A stretch of DNA of 64,000 bases, taken from assembly GCA_023213395.1 (NCBI GenBank), contig CM041465.1, forward strand, positions 116,195,741-116,259,740. Reading direction: 5' to 3'. Position 1 is the stretch's first letter. Each line of letters begins with the position of its first letter. The notes beneath the pieces were generated by a model, which saw only the letters and a list, made by a program, of their open reading frames with translations, was not told where the DNA came from and did not search any database. Made by a program: the position numbers and the translations under genes. The DNA comes from Cycas panzhihuaensis (lineage: Eukaryota; Cycadophyta). This document shows positions 44,714-54,862 of the stretch, piece after piece.

Positions 44714-44857
44714 CTGCTAGTCTGGGATTAATCCTCTCTCTCTTCCTGTTGGTGCTACTACCTTCCTAGTAGCTCTCTTTGGTTTGTTGGGTAGCCCCCA
44801 ATGCTTATACCTCACTATACCTCTTGCTCCTTCTTCCAACCTATGAGCGGAACTTGT

Positions 44858-47020
44858 ATACGATGATTCTCACGTCGCTTGCAAGGCCTCCCTCCTTTGT
44901 TGGAAGACTAATCTTATCATTCCCTTTCTTCATCATATTCTGATCGGGCTATGGAGGTATTTCCCTTGGATTGGGCATATCATGCTTATGTGTCTAAATC
45001 ACATGATCCTTCTACCTCTTTCCAAGGGCCCACCCAGGAGGGTGAGGACCCTGTCTTTTATCTGGGTGATCAAGAACACCCATAACTTCACCACCTCTCT
45101 ACTCATGAGGTAGAGGTCTCTTCTCCTCTAGAGTTCCACCACATATGAGGTTCCTTCTACCTCTTATGATCAAGTGGATACTCCTCCTATGGATGTTATC
45201 AAAGCCCTTAGCCAATGCTTCCAAGTCGCTCACCTCCAACCACATCCCAAGTGGTTTAGGAGCATCTTGTGAAGCGTCGTGCTTCCTTCTTCTACATCCA
45301 CCTTACCTCATCCATCCCATCCAACTCCTCTACTTACGATGAGTTTACCTTTTGTCCCATCTTCCTCTCCTCATGGCCCATGCTCCTTAAGGACCACTCA
45401 AGGCATGTCCTTCTCCCAATTTAGGTTGAGCATGCCTCCTTCTAGTCAAATGACTACACCTCTGCCAACTATAGTTTATCCATCACCTATTAGATCTAGA
45501 GGACCCATATGCACCCCTACTTCTAGCTATGTGGGGCCCACCCCCACACACTCTCAAGTTTAGCCTAGAGATTCTTCCCTTTACGTACCTCCAGGCTACA
45601 CCTCTTAACCTTGGGGGCACAACAAGGGAAACTCTCTCCCAGATTATGGGGTGGACCCTTTGCACCCATATGGGGTCGCACCACCCACGGGCGACCCATA
45701 TGGGCAAAACCTGGTTCCACACCCCTCTTTTCTATCCTCCTATGTCACACCTCATGTTGCGCCTTTACAAGGAGGGCAAGCCCCCTCCTAAGGCACCTTC
45801 TCTCAAGCTCCTTTCTAACAAGGGACATTTCCTCAAGGAGGGATAGGTCCCTCACCCCCGTCTGCTCCTATGTATGTTTCTTTGAATGGGGGACTAGTAT
45901 CCTCTCATCCAATGGGAGGAGGCCAATATCCCCTTTCGAACTAAACTCCCTAAGGAGGGTTTGGGTAACCTTGTCCATCTCCTCATCTATCTCTTGTCGA
46001 TCCTATGGTCCAGTCAATGGCACATCCCTTTATAGATTATAGATTGATGTCCTTATCTATTGAGGTGCTAAGGACCAACTTATCACCTCACCCTCCTGAG
46101 GTTCCTAAATTTGATGGAACCTCATCGCCCAGAAATCCACATTGAAGTCCTCAAAATAGGGGCAATGGCATGTAATTTTTCCATAGCCAAGTGCTTGACG
46201 CTTAAGGCTATTGAGATCTAAGCAAGTCTCAAGAAGCCTCTCAAGTCTTCATAATGATGTGAGGTACCTCCACTGCCCTGAGAGACTAAAATCCAGCAGC
46301 CTACCAGGTCTTCTTCCCATCTGATCGAGAAGACCTTGGATCCTCTCACTTCCACTATATGTTCATTTGAACATACCATGAAGGAGCTCAAACTCCAAGC
46401 CCCTTCATCCCCCACTTCTCATAAACCAATTCACTATGCCTCTCAAGCCGTTCCCTCTAAGGGTGGTAGCACCCAATCTTCTCAAACAAGGAAGCCCAAT
46501 TCCTCCCTAAAGAAGAGATGGTATTCCATTCATAGGGAATGTTTCCATGAAGATTCAAAATGCTAGGCCCAACATCCTAGAGTTTCACTGCAATGTGATT
46601 CTTCTCCCAAACGGGCATCTAGGCCAAACCTAGACCAACCCATCCATAAGGATCCTTTCCCCAAACACTGGAAACGTGATTGTAATAACCAATAAAAGGG
46701 TAGCCAAACTAGGGAAAGGTACTTAAACCCTCACCCTTCGTAAACTAAAGGGAAGGGTATAAGGAACTCGTCCTCTTCTTTTAGCTCTCCTGACCATCAC
46801 ACTCCTTCATCCTCTTGATCCCAAAACAAGGGAAAGGGAGTAATTTTGATGCTCGAGACCACCCCGTTGTATGCCTTAACCTAGTCTCAAGTAGCTAAAG
46901 AGGCAAACAATGCTTCTTCTTCCACACCTCACCTCGATTCCTTTATGGAAGTCCCTCTTCTGGAAGTCCCTATATTCCCTAAGACCATTCCTATGCACCT
47001 CGGTCACTATGAATTTTGAA
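44858..47020 (+). pseudogene. gag pseudogene of element F
   Basis: The frame that starts with ATG in G begins ATA at 44858, and the third codon is a stop (TGA 44864-44866). N-terminal and linker blocks are at 45145-46042. After LSPHPPEVPKFDGTSS-like sequence at about 46090-46125 the text jumps to PEIHIEVLKIGA. About 350 bp covering the capsid core (WAYDHILMKLF through KRDLFVNAL in G 58881-59232) is missing. Downstream are FEHTMKELKLQAPSSPTSHK and a knuckle with the first Cys changed to Tyr (RWYSIHRECFHEDSKC, 46336-46566). Confidence 0.85.
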
Positions 47021-47720
47021 GAGCTTTTCCCTAACCTACCGTGAAGGGGAAGCCCTTCTCTGTTGTCGATGAGCTTCATACCATGGCCACAGGGATGTCC
47101 ATAATGGACATCTTGAGGAGTTGCCCTGAATAACATACACTTCTCTTGGAAGCCTTAGGATTGGATGACGTGGCTATTCATGCCTTGGGCATTGTCTCAA
47201 GTGATAAACCCATCATCTTTTTCGATCTTAACGGCCTTCCTCCAACTGGTGAAAAGGAATGCCAATGGTACTACCCCTTCACCATAACTATTAACACTCC
47301 CAACTGCACTCTCTGAAGAATCATTATGGACAATGGTTCTTTTGTCAATGCCATGCCCTAGTGTGTCATGCAAGAGCTTGGTATATCAGCCCTGGAGATG
47401 GTTCCATGGTAGTGTCAAGGCTATGATGGTAGTGAAAAGACATCCTTGGGATCGGTGTCCATCCCTTTCACTCTCAAGGACAAGACTATCCTCACTGACA
47501 TTGTAGTTCTCAATGTCGATGTCGACTACAACCTTTTATTGGGATGCCCATGGCTTGACCAAATGGGAGTCATGTGTTCATCTCATTGGGGACAACTTAA
47601 ATTTGTCCATGAAGGACAAATGAGGGTCATATCTCAGGAGCCTCCTCTGACCAAGCAATCTTACCAACCCTGTCAAGAGGTTTGTGATAAGGCCAAAGGC
47701 GACAAGGACCCTTCCGCCTG
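47021..47720 (+). pseudogene. Aspartic protease pseudogene of element F
   Basis: The linker KPFSVVDELHTMATGMSIMD is at about 47050-47110, followed by the catalytic loop IIMDNGSFVNAMP (Asp codon at 47329-47331) and then LGISALEMVPW. The open stretch 47446-47721 carries FTLKDKTILTDIVVLNVDVD, YNLLLGCPWLDQMG and the conserved HWGQLKFVHEGQMRV. Four or more transition-type stops (W or Q/R codons) interrupt the domain. Confidence 0.85.
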
Positions 47721-48190
47721 AGCTTCTGCTTGTTCTATAGACATCCCTACTTCATTCTCTTTGGAAGAAGGTCCTTCATCTTCCTCCTCCAATCTTATAT
47801 GCTTCGCCCCCATCGGTGTAGGGAGCTATGGGTACCTCACTATCCTTAGTTATGACAAGTCCAATGGCAAGGATGAGCACCTTCCTCATCCTATATCCTT
47901 CTTAAACACTAGTAGGGAGTGCTCTCTTTGTTTCAGGTCCCTACCTGAAACCCCTTCCTTATAGGAAACCCATTTCCCTCTTAGGTCACATGTTCTTTCT
48001 CCTACCTGCCATGCGACCCCCAACATCACCTTTTCTTCCACCTTATTACCTCTTCCTAGTAATAAGGTGGAGTAACCTCTTGTTACCCTCCATGAGGAGT
48101 CTCTTTTAGACTCTTCTGAAAAGTCTCCCAAGTGTGTGGAGTGGTGGATAGACTGCTATAGCCCCGCTACTCCTTCTACTCTGTAATCCT
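47721..48190 (+). pseudogene. Protease-RT linker of element F
   Basis: Still in the polyprotein frame for the most part: GVGSYGYLTILSYDKSNG (matching GGYGYLAV of B and GSYGYLASFV of D), followed by a Ser/Pro-rich stretch. No known domain. Stops are present. Confidence 0.6.
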
Positions 48191-49284
48191 CATCTTCTCA
48201 AAGTGTGTTTATCTATGGGATAGACTATTTCGAGGATAATGAGGCCTTACTCGAGCATCTAGTGGGCTTCTTGCCTAATTTCCCTTCTGGTCACCATAGG
48301 CTTGGTCAGGAGAAGGTCTTAGTTATTGGGTCATCTCTCATCGAGTCAACTCCATCTCATATTCTGCCCCTTCCTATTAACTGAGCCCCCCTTTAGTTTA
48401 AGGAAGGGAATGCTATGTACATGGGGATAACCAAGGACACAGTCCTTGCCCCAGGTAAGGTCATAAAGGTGGGAGTGGAATGTTCTCCTGATGAAATGAA
48501 GGAATATACCCTTCTGTTCCAAGAATTCTGGGATGTCTTCACATGGTACTACTCTAATATGAAGGGAATAGACGCTTCCATCATTACCCACAATCTTACC
48601 ACTATCCCAGGTGCTCGCCTAGTACATCAGAAACAATGCCCTCTTCATCCCAAACTTTCAGCTGCCATTAAGATGGAGGTTAAAAAACTCCTAAATGCAA
48701 GGTTAATCACTTTTATTGACTATCCCAAGTGGGTGTCTAACATTGTTCCCATTGCCAAAAAAAAAAGGATAATTAGGATATGTGTTGATTTCTGAGACAT
48801 CAACAATGCGTGTCCTAAGGATAACTTCTCACTTCCCTTCATCGATCAAATCATTGATCGAACTGCCAATTTTGAAGTCCTATCCTTAATGGATGGTTTC
48901 TCAGACTAGAACCAAATCCAAATTTTGCCCAAAGATCATCACAAGACGGCCTTCACTACCCCTTAGGGCACCTTTGCCTACAAGGCGATGCCCTTTGGGC
49001 TAAAGAATATAGCCACTACATATCAAAGGGCGATGTAAATTATCTTTTAAGACTTTATCAACAAAACCTTAGAGGTTTTCATAGACGATATGATGAGTCT
49101 CTCACGAGTTAGGACCCACCATCCTCCTGATCTATGAGCCATCTTGACACGATGTTGCAAATACCATGTAAGCCTAAACCCTCTCAAATGTTTGTTTACC
49201 ATAATAACTGGAAAACTCCTCGTATTCCATGTCTCAAAGTAAGGAATCTAAATCAACCCTGACAAATTTAAGGCCATCCTTGAC
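48191..49284 (+). pseudogene. Reverse transcriptase pseudogene of element F
   Basis: The RT N-terminal region is open at 48415-48795 (FQEFWDVFTWYYSNMKGID, IITHNLTTIPG, KLSAAIKMEVKKLL, RIICVDF-like). The palm follows with DINNACPKDNFSLPFIDQII, FAYKAMPFGLKN and the catalytic box FIDD at about 49078-49089 (YxDD type). Stops interrupt at about 48793, 48907, 48964, 49036 and 49048, most explainable as single transitions. This is the only full-length RT of the gypsy family in the window. Confidence 0.85.
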
Positions 49285-49758
49285 ATGCTGCCTCCTAAGA
49301 CCCAACGACAAATCAAGTTGTTCTTGGGTAGGCTTAGATTTCTTAGGCATTTTCTGGCAAATTTTGCCATAAATGCAAAACCCCTTACCAACCTATTGAA
49401 GAAGGGGGCCCTATTTGTTTGGTCTTCAAAGGCCCAACAAGCCTTCGAGGAGCTCAAAGAAGCTCTCACTTACGCTCCAACTCTGGTGCCTCCTCGCTTC
49501 AACAAGCCCTTCGTTCTCTACACTTCGTCTACCGATGAATCCTTGGGTGTGATGCTAGCCCAAGAGGATGTTTTAGGAACTGAAAGAGCTATTTACTTCA
49601 TCAGTCACACACTCGTGGCTGCTGAACTTAATTACTCCCCTGCTGAGAAGGAGTGCCTCTCTTTGGTACATGCTACCAAGAAGTTTAGGTACTACTTGCT
49701 CATGAATACTACTCAGGTGATCATCCAGTTTGATCCCTTGAGATACTTGCTTACCTGA
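49285..49758 (+). pseudogene. RT connection and classic RNase H domain of element F
   Basis: This is an open stretch of 157 codons: thumb/connection (LPPKTQRQIKLFLGRLRFLR, WSSKAQQAFEELKEAL), then the RNase H fold opening FVLYTSSTDESLGVMLAQED and TERAIYFISHTLVAAELNYS. The first catalytic Asp of the usual D-x-S pattern is not seen at LYTSST. The Glu is still in SPAEKECL. A degenerate domain here is typical of Tat elements that carry aRNH. Confidence 0.8.
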
Positions 49759-51222
49759 TCTGACTTGATAGGTAGGACTGACAAGTGGGCCATCTGCCTT
49801 TAGGAATTTAACCTCCAAATCATTAACAGGAAGTCAAAGAAAGGGATGGTGGTTGCTAAACAACTTGTTGATACCCCTATCCTAAACCCTTCTGACATTC
49901 CCATTGATGATTCTTTCTCTGACGAGCCCATCTTGGCTATTCAAGATTCTTCCCCTCATCCACTTGCTGACAGTGAGGGGTATAGGGATATTGTGTAATA
50001 CCTTACCTAATAGTAGTACTGTCCCTAAGCTAGCAATAAAGTTAGGTTATGTATTCAGGCTACTGCTAGGTAGTACTTCCTCATGGACAAAGTATTGTAT
50101 AAGAGATCCTTTGATGGGATCCTTCTCCATTACATCAACCCTGACGAAGAAGACTAAATACTTCATAAATACCACAACAACATTTGTAGGGGTCATTTTG
50201 GCAGCCAATCCTTTACCCAACAGATCCTTCGCATGGGGTACTATTGGATGTCCCTCTTTAAGGATGCCCATGCTTATGTCCTGAGATGTCAGTGGTGCCA
50301 AGAGCATGTCAACATCACCCACTTACCTTTTGAGGCCCTTCATCCTATCATATCTCCACGACCCTTCTCCCAATGGGGGTTAGACCTTATTGGAGCCATA
50401 TCCCCATCTTCTTCATGATAACATAAGTTTATCTTGACTGCGACAGATTACTTCACTAAATAGGTTGAAGTGGTTCATCTGTCCTCTACCCCTAGTAAGA
50501 TGATAGCCACCTTCGTCAACTAGCACATCATTTGTCATTTTAGAGACCCCGACATCCTGATCACATACAACAGAACTCCTTTCTGTAATATGGAGATGCA
50601 TGAGCTTTGTGAGAAATTTAAAATTTCTCACAAAACCTCCTCTCCCTATTACCCTCAGGCCAATGGCAAAGTTGAGTCATTTAACAAAACCCTTACAAAC
50701 ATCTCGAAGAAGATTGTTGCCTGATCTCAAAAAGATTAGCATCTTCAGCTCCCTTTTGCTCTATAGGCATATCGCACATCTATCCACATAGCTACAAGAA
50801 TAACCCTATTCTCCCTAGTATACAGAATAGAGGCAATTCTCCTATTAGAAGTTGAGATCCCTTCCTTACGAGTTTCCCTTCAAGGTCTTGTTGATGAGGA
50901 GTCTCTCCGTTAGGCTCATCTCCTAGACCTTAAAGCTTTAGATGAGAGATGCTTGATTACTTACCAAGTGAAGCTCGCTTCTAAGGATAGGGTGTGAAGG
51001 ACATATGATAAGCACCTTTGCCCCCATCCTTTACATCCTGGGGACCATGTCCTCAAATTAGAGTATCTCCATGACCACTTATCCAAGTTCAGACCTAAAT
51101 GGGTTGGCCCCTTTATTGTTCTTGAGAGCCTCGATAACGACACTTACAGGATCACAACCTTAGAGGGTCTTGAGTTCGAGAAAGCCATCAATGGAAAGTT
51201 CTTAAAGAAATTTTATGTGTGA
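49759..51222 (+). pseudogene. Integrase pseudogene of element F
   Basis: The zinc region HNNICRGHF ... CQWCQEHV is near 50170-50310, then GLDLIGAISP. The core has ATDYFTK (first Asp present) and LITYNRTPF, where the second catalytic Asp is Tyr (H keeps Asp). The Glu is in NGKVESFNKT at about 50660. The C-terminal GPF ... LESLDNDTYRIT region is at 51100-51180 and ends FLKKFYV-stop at about 51222. Numerous stops occur. Confidence 0.85.
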
Positions 51223-51998
51223 CTATCCCTATCCCTACATAGGTTAGGTACACCTATTTTCCTTTTTTCTCATGCTTCGAAATAAGCCTAAACTATCACC
51301 CTAAATATATCCCCATTCATCCTAATGGCAAGTGGAATGGCGGCTTAGGGTGACCTTTCATACTCCTTCTAGGTTCCTCCTATGGTGCCTTCTGGTTCCC
51401 CTTCCCTAGGGGACTTTCCCTCCTAATTGGACATGTGGTCCCTATCACTCCTGAGCCTGGAAGCACTCCCCAACTAGGATGGTGTGATTGAGTATCATTA
51501 CTCCCTCTCCTGCTAGCACTTCCTTTACATACCCTGCTATGCTCCTATGATGGACGTGTATGGCTCCCCATCTCCTAGCCCCACATGTATCTATCGCCTA
51601 TGCTCATGGTGATCATGTGTTCCTACCAAGAGTATGGCCCTATATGAAAGGAAGTGTATGCATAACTCAAACAATCCCACAATACCAATCATATAATAAT
51701 CAACTCCAAATCATCATGGTCTATAGCTCCTTGTACACCTGTGCACCCATACACATATATACATAAACAAACAACCAAAAACAATGAAATACACTATCAC
51801 AACATCATCATTATATACCAAATGGGGTACCAATGGCCTTGTCTATATACATAAAAAACATAATATGTCATATCATACAAATGGTATGGTACATCATCCA
51901 CAGGAAGATAGAATCCTTGCAGGGAGGAGTATAATCATGTGGTACTATATGGTGACTCCCTGGAGGTCCAGTGCTTTTCCAATCAATCAAAACTAATC
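51223..51998 (+). other. Proximal 3' untranslated region of element F
   Basis: This is non-coding and co-linear with H 36808-37589, with the same TACATCATCC and CTGGAGGTCCAGTGC blocks. Confidence 0.75.
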
Positions 51999-53942
51999 CT
52001 ACCCTACGCTCTGGTGCTCCTCTACTCATGGAGTGTCATCTCCTAGTTGCTAAGATCCCTCCCCAGGAGACAACATGCCTTCTAGCCTCATCCTCTACCG
52101 CAGGGAGCTCTCTGCACCACTCCCCTCATCTCGAGGCCTCTTGAGGGTCGCCACTGGCATCTGTATCTGGGTTCTGCTCTATAATGATCTCAGTGCAACC
52201 TGGTCCACCACCTGATCGTATCTTCCCTGAAGATGATCCCTCTCTCTCTTTACCCATCAGAGCCTCTCCTTTGCTCCTCAGAGTCACTTCTCCAACACGA
52301 CAACTCTGATGTGACTCTCCATGTCTCTACCTGCTCCAGCACCTAGACTTGATCATGTAGGGTATCCCTCTCTGTGCGGGTCCTGTCTAGCTCCCTCTGT
52401 AGTTATCCCATCCTCGCTTGGTGCTCTTAGCACTCTGCTACCTAGATGTCCCTAGAATTAATTAATGAGGTAAATGTCCCTATGTGTGCCCCCGCTGATC
52501 ATGGCTCCCCTCCTGCCTAGATGGGAGGTTGCCCCTCCACATAGGCTTGGGGGAATATCTCTCAGACTATCACCTTGATCAACCTCCCCATCTCTACTAC
52601 TCCTACCAAGTTAAATGTGATACATATCAGTCATCATATCCATGTACACATCAAACCCTCAAAACTAAATCAAAAGCAAGCTAACCAAATGCTCGGTAGT
52701 CAAAGGATGGGAGAAAAAGATAGTATCTCACCTCCTGGGATAATCGGCTCCTTCGCTTTGGTGACTATCTCCTCCTTGAGACCTCCCTCAACTGCTGGTA
52801 CCTCCTCCTCCTCTAGTACCACCTTGCTAACCACCTAGCCTGCCTGGGTATCTCCTCCCCCCTCTGCCACTACCTCTATTGCTGTTGCCACTGCTTAGGC
52901 TCTCCTGACTACCCTCAGTCTCTGGACCAGTGTACAGGGTGGCCTACCTCTTCCTACAGCTCTTGAGAGACCTACCTTTCCTCTTGCAGCTCCTGAAGGC
53001 CCTGCCTCACCTCTTGTAGTCCCTGATGGACCCATTACCCACTACTCATGATGGGCCTACCCCATCACCCCCATCATCATCATCATCACCTCTAGGGCCA
53101 CCTCCTGCTCCTCCTAGTCTGCCTACCTTATCATCACTGTCCCACCTCACCCCTCTGTATAGGTCTGCCATGGTGAGGAGGTCCAGTGATGTCACCTCCA
53201 CTGAGCATTGGACATGTGCTTGATCCTCGGTCCCCTTAAACTGAGTTTACCACCTGTGTACCATGGGAGCCCACGTTGAGATAGGATGTGTCCCTCCTGC
53301 TAGTGCTACAACTCTAAAGCAGTTGAAAAACTAGCATTGCAGTAGTTTACTATAAGAGAAACCTCATCTCCTTATCACTTTCATAGTATCTAGCTGGGCA
53401 AACATGTTTACCACTATCAGGGTGGCCTAATCCATCCTCTCCTCAGTCTCACATCGCCTCACTGTCTCTATCCAACCTCCAGGGATATCTCTATAGTTCT
53501 ATTTCTAGGAAATCTGGGATAGAATACCCAGTGTGATCAACTTCCTAACTTGAGGAATCTGTGACATGACCATACTTTGTACCGGTATCCCATGCATCTC
53601 CCACCTATCCTGGCCTATGAAGAACATGGCTACCTCCCTATACGCAGTGTTGTTGCTAGGCAATGCCCCTACTGACACTAATGCTCCTCCTGCAGGTATG
53701 CCAAGGATCCTCTATATGTCCCCTGGTGTGATGCTAATGTCCCCTACCTGGGGGAGGTGGAATACATGTCGCCCATGATCCCAATTGGTTACGATGTCTA
53801 CCAGAAGACGTTGGTCTGAGGCATACTGTTGTGTCTTGATAACCTTCATCAAACTGCATCTCCCTAGGATCCATTGATCCCCCTGAATCTGCATCTCTAT
53901 AAAGCTCATCATAGTTACTCTAATGTTTTCACAGTTATCCAT
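51999..53942 (-). pseudogene. Antisense extra gene of element F: plant-mobile-domain-like and coiled-coil protein, with a 129-nt candidate intron
   Basis: It runs from ATG at 53942 (MDNCENIRVTMMSFIEMQ) to TAG at 51999-52001. The mobile-domain-like segment has LLVDIVTNWDHGRHVFHLPQ, VGDISITPGDI, RILGIPAGGALVS and REVAMFFIGQDRWE. An acidic GDDDDGGDG stretch lies near 53070-53095. A tandem 30-33 bp minisatellite (52935-53035) expands a QGLQEVRQ/QELQEE heptad region. The intron runs from GTGAGATA at 52731 to GGTAG at 52603, 129 nt as in H, and joins IIPGG to VVEMGR in frame. Exon 2 has the coiled coil and basic tail. Several stops occur, many shared in position with H. Confidence 0.7.
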
Positions 53943-54862
53943 TGCGATAACCACCTGCCAAACACCCAATAATCAGTCAGAATACTCCTATGACTATCTA
54001 CCTACCCTTAGGTTACCTCTCCCCTCCTATAGGCTAGGTATGGCATCCCCTTGGGTCAATTTCCTCCTTTTTTCTATTTGCAGTCCCTGCCTCGTACCAA
54101 TGTTATGGTACCACAAAGTTTGGTAGGGGCCCTATTGAGTTTTTAGCTTAGTGGCCCTGTAGCAAACTTTGTGGTATCGCGATCTTTACCATGGGGCCAG
54201 TCTCACCCCTCATGAAAGGGGGGTTTATGCCTAAAAATCCCAAAAATTTTATCCAAGTGAGCCACACTCAAGCCCACTAGGACTAGGGCTACTTAATGCC
54301 CTAGTCCTCCCTCTCTCTAGGACCAAATGAGGCTCTAGAGGATCCTAATTCACCCTTAAGGGGCCAAAAATCACCTAATAAAAACACGAAATGACATTTA
54401 TTTCAATCAGCAAAAAGAGGTGGCTATGGGACAATACACTCATGGGATCTGGCCTTGCTATTACCATCTCATCTCCCTAGTCCTAATGGCTATCTCCTGG
54501 CCTTGATCCAACAGATCAATCTCCCTCTGTGTGCCTCCGAAGCTGGCCAGCGCTCCACTGCATAAAGAAAAAGGCTCCAAATCGATCATGAGCTCGTGAA
54601 AATGAATCCCATTCTCGTTGAGTTTTCCTTATATAGGCGGGGGCCCTAGCAAGCACCTTCTCCTTTTTCTTGTCATAACAGCCCTTTGGATCATCTCTCT
54701 CCTCTCATTACCTTTGCCTTCTAGGTCCATCTTCTATTTTGGCCTCGTGACCCTCTTTTCTTTTCTCTCTTTAGGTGCATTTATGATGAGCCCTTTAGTT
54801 TATGCAAGGCTCCTTCTGCCTCAATTTTTGTATCATCTCTGAATATAGCCATGCTTATACTC
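53943..54862 (+). other. Distal 3' region of element F, truncated by G
   Basis: This is non-coding, with an inverted repeat at 54107-54123 and 54162-54177 (GGTACCACAAAGTTTG against CAAACTTTGTGGTATC). Co-linear with H 39502-40410. It ends at 54862. Confidence 0.7.

Larger units (their letters stand above)
41652..54862 (+). mobile_element. Element F: most complete Tat-type element, 3' end lost to the G insertion
   Basis: F has a 5' LTR (41652-44694), PBS, gag, protease, RT, RNase H, integrase, 3' UTR and antisense gene. It stops at 54862 where the LTR of G starts; aRNH, PPT and 3' LTR are not present in the window. It shows what the autonomous form looks like. It is itself dead: gag start lost, capsid deletion, five stops in RT, an Asp lost in integrase. 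Confidence 0.85.
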
